From assembly GCA_964586055.1 (NCBI GenBank), contig CAZPFX010000031.1, positions 1 through 5,269 of the forward strand: a DNA stretch of 5,269 nt, in the 5' to 3' direction. Positions 1 through 5,268 of the stretch are shown here, in pieces; position 1 is the stretch's first letter; every line of letters starts with the position of its first letter. The translations under genes were made by a program, and so were the position numbers. The stretch is from UM-FILTER-42-14 sp964586055 (GTDB lineage: Bacteria; Patescibacteriota; Microgenomatia; UBA1400; PJMF01). The notes beneath the pieces are model-generated. The model had not been told where the DNA came from. It saw only the letters and a program-made list of their open reading frames with translations, and did not search any database.

Positions 1-54
1 GAGGCATAAAAACATTATGAAAAAAGCCGTTTACACAAGATTGTTGACAGACCC
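1..54. mobile_element. Terminal end of an IS256/Mutator-like insertion sequence (rest outside window)
   Basis: Read inward from about base 54 on the minus strand, the end begins GGGTCTGTC and, after a short AT-rich spacer, reaches TTGTGTAAAC. This resembles the terminal inverted repeats I recall for IS256-family elements, a GGG..TGTC outer end and an inner GTGTAAA block. The neighbouring HTH gene loses homology to its family exactly at this boundary, which supports an insertion junction. On the plus strand the first codons GAG GCA TAA could be the last residues of a transposase ending just inside the repeat, but that is only a guess from nine bases. The other end and any target duplication lie outside the window. 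The outer boundary is uncertain by a few bases (54-58). Confidence 0.5.
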
Positions 55-240
55 AGAGATAGCAGTTTGCTTTGTACCTATTTTCTGAGCTAATTTTTCT
101 TGAGACAAACCTAGGTCAATTCTTTTTCTCATCATTAACGCAATTAGAGAATACTCTAACTCAAGATCGTCGTAAGCCTTTTCAACCCGCGGGTCTTTCA
201 ACAAATCGTGTTTAATTTTTTCAAATGGAATTGTTTTCAT
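31..240 (-). pseudogene. XRE-family HTH regulator/antitoxin, 3' end lost at an IS junction
   Basis: This 69-codon frame encodes the N-terminal half of a HigA-like XRE helix-turn-helix protein. After an N-terminal segment (residues 1-30) come helix 1 (about 31-43), helix 2 with LSQEKLAQKIG (45-55) and recognition helix 3 with TKQTAIS (56-62). Family members normally continue with an R-x-E-x-G turn and two more helices. Here residue 62 is followed by unrelated GSVNNLV and a TAA that both lie in the putative IS end. The product would lack helices 4-5 and any dimerisation surface, so it is probably inactive. Such genes usually pair with a RelE/HigB toxin encoded next to them, and none is visible in the 350 bases upstream; a partner beyond the IS cannot be excluded. 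There is no clear Shine-Dalgarno before the ATG. The domain call is firm; the antitoxin role is inferred. Confidence 0.7.
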
Positions 241-555
241 ACGGAGATTATTACATATATGTTATATTTTATTCATTCTTTTTAGAGTACTTCAAAAGCC
301 TGACGCCAACTGTAGAGCCAGTCAGATCAAAAACAGCTTTTATTCAATCTTGACACTCTGGGACGATATCCGTACCTGGGTTGAGGGTCATGAGTTGTTT
401 GTTTTTCCATAGCTGATGATAGAAAATTAACCAGTTTATTGCTTCTCTGTTTATTGACCTCATTCAAGAAACTGGGAAATCATATAAAAAATGAAACTGT
501 TTTTGGATTTATGCCAACTGCAAGGAAAGTCTTGTTCCAAAGCATAGTTATTATA
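241..555. other. Gene-poor stretch, no convincing coding sequence
   Basis: About 315 bases lie between the HTH remnant and the terminator of the initiator tRNA. No intact gene is apparent on either strand. The longest suggestive frame runs on the minus strand from an ATG at 463 for 39 codons to TGA (344-346), then 24 more codons to TAA (269-271). I do not recognise its translation. A HigB/RelE toxin would be expected near the HTH gene, but no trace of its conserved C-terminal KK-containing region is seen. The stretch may be a decayed gene, or it may simply be intergenic. Confidence 0.5.
253..295 (-). promoter_or_regulatory. Possible promoter and small palindrome upstream of the truncated HTH gene
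   Basis: On the minus strand a -35-like TTGAAG (290-295) is separated by 18 bp from a -10-like TAAAAT (266-271), about 25 bases before the ATG. Between the -10 and the start lies the perfect 10-bp palindrome ACATATATGT (253-262), which would suit an operator for autoregulation by an XRE protein. The region is very AT-rich, so chance matches are easy. Confidence 0.3.
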
Positions 556-581
556 AAAAAGACCTATTTCTAGGTCTTTTT
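556..581 (-). terminator. Intrinsic terminator of the initiator tRNA
   Basis: On the minus strand an 11-bp perfect stem (AAAAAGACCTA / TAGGTCTTTTT) closes a GAAA tetraloop, and the 3' arm runs into a T-tract. It begins about 9 nt after the 3' end of the tRNA at 590. The A/T runs on both sides let it work in either direction. Confidence 0.85.
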
Positions 582-589
582 AACACTTG

Positions 590-658
590 TTGCGGGACTG
601 GGGGTCGAACCCAGCCTGTGAGATTATGAGCCTCACGTGCACCGTACACTATCCCGCG
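590..658 (-). tRNA. Initiator tRNA-fMet (CAU), short D-loop
   Basis: The gene folds as acceptor CGCGGGA / TCCCGCA, linker TA, D-stem GTGT / GCAC, anticodon arm TGAGG-CTCATAA-TCTCA, variable loop CAGG, T-arm CTGGG-TTCGACC-CCCAG and discriminator A73. The anticodon is CAT. The first acceptor pair is the C1:A72 mismatch, which is the bacterial initiator hallmark that allows formylation and blocks EF-Tu. Two features are odd. The D-loop is only five bases (ACGGT), still with GG for the elbow contacts, so the tRNA is 69 nt without CCA. The three G-C pairs usual at the bottom of an initiator anticodon stem are here A-U, G-C and G-U. CCA is not encoded (the next bases are CAA), so a CCA-adding enzyme must complete it. 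Confidence 0.85.
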
Positions 659-664
659 TTCGAT

Positions 665-693
665 AGTATACAGTCTTACCTGGTGATCGTCAA
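665..693 (-). promoter_or_regulatory. Sigma70-type promoter for the initiator tRNA
   Basis: On the minus strand TTGACG (688-693) and TATACT (665-670) are separated by exactly 17 bp. Position 1 of the tRNA (658) lies seven bases past the -10 box, so transcription should begin at or within one or two bases of the mature 5' end. Confidence 0.75.
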
Positions 694-707
694 AGTTAAG
701 TCAAGTT

Positions 708-716
708 TGGTATACT
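708..716 (+). promoter_or_regulatory. Extended -10 promoter for tRNA-Met and the downstream oxidase gene
   Basis: TGG directly followed by TATACT (711-716) forms a TGn extended -10. No good -35 hexamer is visible at the right distance (about 688-694), so the TGn motif probably compensates. The predicted start near 721-725 leaves a leader of about 8-12 nt before the tRNA. This -10 and the minus-strand -10 form an inverted pair, ATAGTATAC (663-671) and GTATACTAT (710-718), marking a compact divergent promoter region. Confidence 0.6.
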
Positions 717-732
717 ATGCGTCTGGCAATGT

Positions 733-806
733 GGCAGGGTAGCTCAGTTGGTTAGAGCATCGGATTCATAAACCGAAGGTCCCGAGTTCGAATCTCGGCC
801 CTGCTA
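733..806 (+). tRNA. tRNA-Met (CAU), probably elongator
   Basis: The cloverleaf is acceptor GGCAGGG / CCCTGCT, TA, D-arm GCTC-AGTTGGTTA-GAGC, A26, anticodon arm TCGGA-TTCATAA-ACCGA, variable loop AGGTC, T-arm CCGAG-TTCGAAT-CTCGG and discriminator A73. The anticodon CAT is at 767-769. The paired first base excludes an initiator. Elongator Met is the most likely identity, but tRNA-Ile2, whose C34 is converted to lysidine by TilS, has the same gene anticodon and cannot be excluded from sequence alone. Two weak points are a G1-U72 wobble and an A31:A39 mismatch at the top of the anticodon stem. CCA is not encoded (the next bases are CAC). Confidence 0.88.
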
Positions 807-824
807 CACTTTTCTTCAATTTTC

Positions 825-1424
825 ATGCAAGTCTTACTCACTACTCCCTTGATCAATATTCACGCCTCGGGAAGAAATGAAACTCTTGAGAGCCTTCAGG
901 CTTCTCTTCCTTCAAAGCAAATCAAAAGAATGCGGCAGAAACATACTGCCAATTTAGAGTTTGTCACCACAAAAAGCCCATTCATTTCCGAAGATACAGA
1001 CGCTCTCATTACCAACGATCCAAATGTTGCCCTGGCTGTAAATGCTGCAGACTGTTTACCTATAATTGGCTGGCATAAAAATGGCATCCGTTTCTCTATC
1101 CATGCTGGACGTGTTGGCACGGAAAAAGACATTCTAAAAAAGACACTGATCTTTATAAAAGACACAATTGGCATTAAAGACGATCTCTCGCTTTGGTTTG
1201 GCCCACATATTTGTAAAGATTGTTATGAAGTTGATAGAGATAACGGGACTACGTACAACCTTCGGGAGAAAAATACCAGTCAAGCTATATCAGTTTTTCC
1301 AGATTTAAGAAACAAAATCTTCTATTCCGAGTACTGCACCGCCCATCACAACGACCAGTGGTACTCTTACCGAAAAGAAGGTAAAGGTGTGTCGATGAAT
1401 TGGTTCTTAATTTCACAAACATAA
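825..1424 (+). CDS. pgeF: PgeF/YfiH-family polyphenol oxidase (laccase domain)
   Basis: The 199-residue protein matches the Cu-oxidase_4 (DUF152/YfiH/LACC1) fold. Members oxidise phenols or act on purine nucleosides, and in some bacteria edit peptidoglycan precursors. The metal/catalytic triad is visible as H40 (in QKH), C77 (in NAADCLP) and H93 (in HAG). The family's GP-x-I-x-x-CYEV loop is at 126-136 (GPHICKDCYEV), and the C-terminal CT...SYR segment is at 171-183. It is shorter than typical members (about 240-270 residues) and lacks most of the N-terminal lead-in. The usual HAGWRG reads HAGRVG. There is no signal peptide, so it is cytoplasmic. The ATG lies 18 nt after the tRNA with no Shine-Dalgarno, and no in-frame start exists upstream without entering the tRNA. 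It appears to be co-transcribed with the tRNA and ends at the terminator at 1432. The family call is firm; the substrate is unknown. Confidence 0.85.
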   Translation: MQVLLTTPLINIHASGRNETLESLQASLPSKQIKRMRQKHTANLEFVTTKSPFISEDTDALITNDPNVALAVNAADCLPIIGWHKNGIRFSIHAGRVGTEKDILKKTLIFIKDTIGIKDDLSLWFGPHICKDCYEVDRDNGTTYNLREKNTSQAISVFPDLRNKIFYSEYCTAHHNDQWYSYRKEGKGVSMNWFLISQT

Positions 1425-1431
1425 CCAAAAA

Positions 1432-1462
1432 CCCCCGCTAAATAGCGAGGGCTTTCTTGTTT
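1432..1462. terminator. Bidirectional terminator between convergent oxidase and groEL genes
   Basis: An 8-bp stem with one C/A mismatch (1432-1439 with 1444-1451, core CCCGCT / AGCGAGGG) closes a loop of about 4 nt. On the plus strand it is followed by CTTTCTTGTTT. On the minus strand the same hairpin (GGGGG 3' arm) is followed by TTTTT (1427-1431), the stronger tail, about 30 nt after the groEL stop codon. Confidence 0.8.
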
Positions 1463-1482
1463 CAATTCGTTCTAGGTGATGA

Positions 1483-3108
1483 TTACATCATCCCACCCAT
1501 ACCACTCATATCTGGAGCAGCTGGTTTCTTATCTTCTGGCACATCAGTGACCAAACATTCGGTAGTTAAGATCATTGAGCCAACAGAAGCAGCGTTCTGA
1601 AGAGCTGCAATATCGACCTTAGCTGGTTCGATGATGCCGGCCTTAATCATGTCGCCAAACTCGTTGGTCATGGCGTTAAAGCCATAGTGCGGATCGTTCT
1701 TTTCTGCAATACTGCGGACAACCCATCCAGCATCGACACCTGAATTCTGAGCGAGCATTCTGAGAGGTTCTTCAACGACTTCTTTAATGAGATCAATGCC
1801 CATCTGTTCATCGCGAGACTTTGAGGTCATCTTCGAAAGGACCTTACCTGCTTGGATATAGGTCACACCACCGCCAGGGATAATTCCCTCATCAATGGCT
1901 GCCTTAGTCGCACCCTTAGCATCTTTAACTCTCTCTTGAAGATTCTTCATCTCAATTTCGCTCGAAGCACCAACTTGGATGACGGCGACGCCACCAGTTA
2001 GCTTAGCTTTTCGCTCTTGGAGTTTTTCGATGTCAAAATCGGAGGTTGAAGCCTCGATTTGAGAATCAATTTGGGCTACCCTGGCATCAATGTCAGCCTG
2101 TGAACCAGCCCCACCGACGATGACTGTTTCCTCTTTGGAAGACTTTACAGCATCTGCTCTACCAAGGTCTTCAACAGCGACATCTTTGAGCTGGCGACCT
2201 GTGTCTGCGGAAATGAAATTGGCATTAGTTAGAACTGCGACGTCGTGCAAAAGTTCTTTTTTACGATCACCAAATCCTGGAGCTTTTACAGCCAGAACAT
2301 TGAAAGTGCCGCGAAGCTTATTTACTACTAAGGTAGTAAGCGCTTCACCATCGACATCATCAGCGACGATCACAAGATCTTTACTAACCTTCATGAAGTT
2401 CTCAAGCATTGGCAAGAGTTCTTGAATATTAGAAAGTTTCTGATCAGTAACTAAGATGTAAGGATTCTTGATCTCCGCTTCCATGGTGTCACTATTGGTG
2501 ACGAAATATGGTGAAGAATAACCCTTGTCGAGAATCATGCCTTTTTTATGATCAATGGTGATATCCATGGTCTTACCTTCTTCGACTTCGACCACGCCAT
2601 CTTTACCTACGAGCTTCAGAGCTTCAGCAATTTTCTTACCGATTTGCTCATTCTGGGCGGAGATAGTGGCGACTTTTTCCCAGTCAGCTTCTTTGACAGG
2701 CTTGGCAAGTCTACGAATCTCTTCGACCACTGCTTCTACAGCACGATCAATACCACGCTTCATGATCATTGGATTAGCTCCAGCGGTCACGTACTTCATA
2801 CCTTTAGAGGCAATTTTTTGGGCCAAAAGCGTAGCTGTGGTAGTTCCGTCACCTGCAACGTCGTTGGTTCTGCTAGCCGCTTCTTTGACGAGCTGTGCAC
2901 CCATGTTCTCAAATTTGTCCTCTAGGGTAATTTCTTTTGCGACACTAACACCATCGTGAATGACGTTTGGAGCGCCCCATGATTTATCAAGGGCAACGTT
3001 TCGACCCTTAGGACCAAGCGTTGTGGTCACAGCTGCTGCTAACTTATTGATACCAATAAGCATCTTTTGGCGAGCATCATCTCCAAATAATAATTGTTTT
3101 GCTGGCAT
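1483..3108 (-). CDS. groEL: Chaperonin GroEL (Hsp60)
   Basis: This is the 60-kDa subunit of the double-ring ATP-driven chaperonin that folds cytosolic proteins in a cage capped by GroES. At 541 residues it is collinear with E. coli GroEL (548) through the N-terminal equatorial domain. The phosphate-binding LGPKGRN is at 31-37, D52 lies in HDGVS, and GDGTTT is at 86-91. The catalytic aspartate equivalent to E. coli D398 is D396, followed by the EGIIPGGG nucleotide loop. The ALQNAAS segment and a GGMGGMM tail close the protein. No key residue is missing; K51 of E. coli is His here. The start is supported by AGAAGG (3115-3120), six bases before the ATG. groES lies 28 nt upstream without a terminator between, so the two form one operon. 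The gene ends in TAA before the shared terminator at 1432. Confidence 0.98.
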   Translation of the reverse strand: MPAKQLLFGDDARQKMLIGINKLAAAVTTTLGPKGRNVALDKSWGAPNVIHDGVSVAKEITLEDKFENMGAQLVKEAASRTNDVAGDGTTTATLLAQKIASKGMKYVTAGANPMIMKRGIDRAVEAVVEEIRRLAKPVKEADWEKVATISAQNEQIGKKIAEALKLVGKDGVVEVEEGKTMDITIDHKKGMILDKGYSSPYFVTNSDTMEAEIKNPYILVTDQKLSNIQELLPMLENFMKVSKDLVIVADDVDGEALTTLVVNKLRGTFNVLAVKAPGFGDRKKELLHDVAVLTNANFISADTGRQLKDVAVEDLGRADAVKSSKEETVIVGGAGSQADIDARVAQIDSQIEASTSDFDIEKLQERKAKLTGGVAVIQVGASSEIEMKNLQERVKDAKGATKAAIDEGIIPGGGVTYIQAGKVLSKMTSKSRDEQMGIDLIKEVVEEPLRMLAQNSGVDAGWVVRSIAEKNDPHYGFNAMTNEFGDMIKAGIIEPAKVDIAALQNAASVGSMILTTECLVTDVPEDKKPAAPDMSGMGGMM

Positions 3109-3136
3109 AATTTTCCTTCTTTAAACTAACTTTTAC

Positions 3137-3445
3137 TTATTTACTAACTACAGCGAGTACATCCTCAAACTTGAGGAATTGATACTCTATTTCACCAACT
3201 TGGAATTCATTGCCACCCCATTTTTTGTAGATGACTGCATCACCTTTCTTAACTGGGCAAGCAACCTTTGCGCCATGATCCATGACGTCATCTCCACAGG
3301 CAAGAACTATGCCATGCTGTGGTTTTTCTTCATGAGAATCTGGTAGATAAATACCTGAGGCAGTTTTCTTTTCCACTTTGGCTGGCTCTACGAGCACATA
3401 TCCTGGATTGGGTTTTATTTTTGAAACAGTGATTGCTGCTGCCAT
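3137..3445 (-). CDS. groES: Co-chaperonin GroES (Hsp10)
   Basis: The 102-residue protein is the lid of the GroEL cage (family length about 95-100). The beta-barrel start KPNPGYVLVEP is at 11-21. The mobile loop (about 22-37) contains SGIYLPD, where I32-Y33-L34 is the hydrophobic tripeptide that docks on the GroEL apical domain. The GIVLACG strand follows at 45-51, and the C-terminal strand LKFEDVLAVV closes the barrel. Two cysteines (C50, C63) are present. The start is set by AAGGAG (3450-3455), four bases upstream of the ATG. It is the first gene of the groES-groEL operon, expressed from the promoter at 3493-3521. Two CIRCE-like elements between that promoter and the ribosome-binding site imply heat-shock repression of the HrcA type. 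Confidence 0.97.
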   Translation of the reverse strand: MAAAITVSKIKPNPGYVLVEPAKVEKKTASGIYLPDSHEEKPQHGIVLACGDDVMDHGAKVACPVKKGDAVIYKKWGGNEFQVGEIEYQFLKFEDVLAVVSK

Positions 3446-3456
3446 ATGACTCCTTT

Positions 3457-3483
3457 TTAGCAGAGATACTTAATGTCTGCTTG
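3457..3483 (-). promoter_or_regulatory. CIRCE-like operator, promoter-distal copy
   Basis: This 27-bp element has the 9-N9-9 layout of CIRCE (consensus arms TTAGCACTC and GAGTGCTAA). On the minus strand its arms are CAAGCAGAC and CTCTGCTAA, matching the consensus at 5 and 6 of 9 positions, and the core AGCAGA / TCTGCT pairs perfectly. It lies in the predicted 5' untranslated region and ends directly before the A-run leading to the groES Shine-Dalgarno. It could act on DNA as a repressor site and in the RNA as a weak hairpin. Confidence 0.55.
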
Positions 3484-3510
3484 TAAGCAGTTATACTAAT
3501 CGACTGCTAA
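3484..3510 (-). promoter_or_regulatory. CIRCE-like operator, promoter-proximal copy
   Basis: This second 27-bp 9-N9-9 element directly abuts the first. Its minus-strand left arm TTAGCAGTC matches CIRCE TTAGCACTC at 8 of 9 positions, and its right arm AACTGCTTA matches at 6 of 9. The core AGCAGT / ACTGCT pairs perfectly. It covers most of the promoter spacer and the -10 box, so a bound HrcA-like repressor would block RNA polymerase. The two copies agree at 18 of 27 positions. Confidence 0.65.
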
Positions 3511-3521
3511 CAGAGAGTCAA
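3493..3521 (-). promoter_or_regulatory. Promoter of the groES-groEL operon
   Basis: On the minus strand TTGACT (3516-3521) is followed after 17 bp by TAGTAT (3493-3498), four of six matches to the -10 consensus. Transcription would begin near 3486, giving a leader of about 40 nt that contains the promoter-distal CIRCE-like copy. The operon is thus transcribed independently of the upstream SPFH gene. Confidence 0.6.
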
Positions 3522-3535
3522 CCGACATTTCGTTG

Positions 3536-4144
3536 TTATTGGGATATTGGCTCAGCGCTAACGACAACTTCTGTATGACCAGATTCAGAGCTGGCGGTGA
3601 CTTCAGAAAGCAAAAAGCCTTCGCAGTTTAAGCCACGGTCCTCAAAGTGAACATTTAGTTCTCTTTTTACTAGTTCTTCGACGTTATTGCGGTTTTTCCT
3701 GATTTGATCGAGAGTCAGTTCTGAGAAAACGCTGGCGACTCTGCTCCTAGCTGTTGGGCGAACCACTTTGGAGACCATATTTTCGCCAATATTTTCCCAA
3801 AGCTCTGGGGCATTGGCCTTATCAATACGAAAAACAATCGAGCCCTCAACGGTGATATTAATCCCGTCTGCCGTAGAGACAGTGATTGGTTCATCGCCAA
3901 GAGCCTCTCTATTTTTTGAATAATCAAAGCCTCTTCTTATCGAGTACTCAAGAACTTGAGCATTAAAAAGCTTAGCAACCTGCCAAAAAGGAATTTTGAA
4001 ATGAAGACCTGGGCCCCAGACACGAGGCAGAACACCACGACCACGATCGTAGACACAAGCTACATGTCCCGGTGGAACCGAAATAAAGAAGCCACCGACG
4101 ACCTCGTCAACTAAAAATGAAACTACTAATCTATCGAACTCCAT
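3536..4144 (-). CDS. Short SPFH/prohibitin-domain (Band 7) protein
   Basis: The 202-residue protein carries an SPFH fold. PPGHVACVYDRGRGVL (24-39) and WGPGLHFKIPF (43-53) match the start of prohibitin-like Band 7 domains. Beta strands follow with ITVSTADGINITVEGSIVFRI (87-107), then a helix with RPTARSRVASVFSELTLDQI (129-148) and the closing GLNCEGFLLSEV segment. Such proteins scaffold membrane microdomains and modulate membrane proteases. Two family features are missing. There is no convincing N-terminal membrane segment; residues 6-22 are only mildly hydrophobic and contain D and E. The long coiled-coil tail after the domain is absent, so the protein ends about 20 residues later. It starts 20 nt after the yidC stop with no clear Shine-Dalgarno, so translation is probably coupled. 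The domain call is good; a specific role is not deducible. Confidence 0.8.
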   Translation of the reverse strand: MEFDRLVVSFLVDEVVGGFFISVPPGHVACVYDRGRGVLPRVWGPGLHFKIPFWQVAKLFNAQVLEYSIRRGFDYSKNREALGDEPITVSTADGINITVEGSIVFRIDKANAPELWENIGENMVSKVVRPTARSRVASVFSELTLDQIRKNRNNVEELVKRELNVHFEDRGLNCEGFLLSEVTASSESGHTEVVVSAEPISQ

Positions 4145-4164
4145 AAGAGGATATTGTACCCCAT

Positions 4165-4950
4165 CTAGACTGTTTTCACGAGAGATGGCTCGTCCGGAAC
4201 CTCTGCTTCTTGCTCTTTTTTAAATTTATAAGCCTGGTATTTTTGTTGGATCAGCAGAACTGCTTTAAGAACAATACTAAAAATCAAGGTAGTGATAACA
4301 AAAAGCTTTTTTCCCGCAGGTAGAGCCATAAAGATTACAAAAGAAACTAGGGGTAAAACCAGCTGCATGCGGACAACTTCATCGCGACTGACTGGATAAA
4401 TAGAGGTTAGCATTACGAAAGTCTCTAAAATTAAAATTAAAATCGACTGAATAAGATTTAATCTAAAACTAGTGTGAGTTAGATCTATGGAATTCATGAA
4501 GACTAAGTTAAATGGTTGCTCCACATCTGGCATAAATGAGTAAATGAGGTGTGAGTCTGCGCCTGGTAAACCAGTGTTAAACATGCGCCAGAGCATCAGA
4601 GCGATCGCCACCTGAACTGTCAAAGCAAAAATCTCGCCAATTAGTATTCTCGTATTTTTCTTTAAGACCTGTTTAGTAGCTCTTTTTTCGAGAATTGGAT
4701 TGCCCGCAAATTTTTCTTTAATTTCGCGAATTTTTGCTGCAATATCTCTTCTATCTTTTTCGGAGTGGTGTCCAGACAAAGAAAGTGGCAACATCAGAAT
4801 TCGAATCAGGATAGTCAATAAAATAACCGCCACACCCATATCGGCATGACCACGGGTAAGTTGCTCCAAAATCCAGTAGAACAAAATAAGAATATTAAAA
4901 AAAGGCTGATATAAGAACGTGGTAATAACACCACCAATGGCGGTAAACAT
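4165..4950 (-). CDS. yidC: YidC/Oxa1-family membrane protein insertase
   Basis: The 261-residue protein inserts and folds membrane proteins alone or with SecYEG. Hydrophobic segments lie at about 8-32, 37-58, 103-123, 160-182, 195-212 and 215-235. The motif LLTILIRILMLPLS (44-57) contains R50, matching the conserved groove arginine essential in the Gram-positive YidC type, followed by the usual P55. A basic, helical cytoplasmic hairpin (60-101) separates it from the next membrane segment, as in the family. There is no large periplasmic P1 domain and no lipobox. The C-terminus ends in a short charged tail (238-261). The ATG follows the stop of the upstream 104-residue frame by 3 nt without a good Shine-Dalgarno, which indicates translational coupling. 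The usual rpmH-rnpA neighbours are not seen, although the window ends one gene upstream. Confidence 0.9.
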   Translation of the reverse strand: MFTAIGGVITTFLYQPFFNILILFYWILEQLTRGHADMGVAVILLTILIRILMLPLSLSGHHSEKDRRDIAAKIREIKEKFAGNPILEKRATKQVLKKNTRILIGEIFALTVQVAIALMLWRMFNTGLPGADSHLIYSFMPDVEQPFNLVFMNSIDLTHTSFRLNLIQSILILILETFVMLTSIYPVSRDEVVRMQLVLPLVSFVIFMALPAGKKLFVITTLIFSIVLKAVLLIQQKYQAYKFKKEQEAEVPDEPSLVKTV

Positions 4951-4953
4951 ATT

Positions 4954-5268
4954 TTAACTAACCAGTTGCTGTTTTGGCTCTGAAGTAAGGCTTTGAACTA
5001 AATTTAGGACATCACGAAGTGAAACCACCAGATCTTCCGAGAGCTCCAAAGTTTCAGAATCGAACGAAACCCTCTGTAAAACATTGTTGGAATCATCGAC
5101 GAAGTTATCAAAACCTTGATGAATAATATCAGCATTTTCTTCAATCCACTCCTGCTGCTCTTTATCTGGCATGTCGACAATACGCTTTAGCACAACCTCC
5201 AGCTCTTTAAGTTGTCTATTTTTCAGATACAAGTCAAATCTTACCGAATCGTTGCTGATGTTTGTCAT
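4954..5268 (-). CDS. Hypothetical acidic protein upstream of yidC
   Basis: I do not recognise this 104-residue protein. It is hydrophilic, acidic and predicted mostly helical, with no membrane segment, signal peptide or cysteines. Residues 10-50 could form two amphipathic helices (FDLYLKNRQLKELEVVLKRI, then the DKEQQEWIEENADIIHQGF region). A third helical stretch covers about 75-95 (LSEDLVVSLRDVLNLVQSL). The helical hairpin look and lack of catalytic motifs suggest a binding or adaptor protein. The ATG used (5266-5268) is one base from the window edge, so upstream signals are invisible and the true start could lie further upstream. It runs with 3-nt spacing into yidC, so it is very likely co-transcribed and may relate to membrane-protein biogenesis; that is inference from position only. 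Confidence 0.6.
   Translation of the reverse strand: MTNISNDSVRFDLYLKNRQLKELEVVLKRIVDMPDKEQQEWIEENADIIHQGFDNFVDDSNNVLQRVSFDSETLELSEDLVVSLRDVLNLVQSLTSEPKQQLVS

Noticed and set aside
350..378. Perfect TTGACA on the plus strand as a promoter
   Set aside because: At 17 bp spacing the -10 position reads TACCTG, a poor match, and no gene or RNA follows.
491..547. 18-residue plus-strand frame just before the hairpin at 556
   Set aside because: Too short, no Shine-Dalgarno and no aligned promoter (TTGACC at 454 is 23 bp from TATAAA). The hairpin is explained as the tRNA terminator.
896..1174. Minus-strand open frame opposite the oxidase gene
   Set aside because: The plus-strand frame has clear family motifs across the same bases. 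The antisense frame has none.
2090..2959. Open frames on the plus strand inside groEL (2090-2425, 2548-2925, 2555-2959)
   Set aside because: They are antisense to a fully conserved GroEL, have serine/threonine-rich or low-information translations, and lack start signals. They are shadows of groEL codon bias.
3715..3927. Second minus-strand frame inside the SPFH gene
   Set aside because: It overlaps conserved SPFH sequence in another frame and has no recognisable domain or ribosome-binding site.
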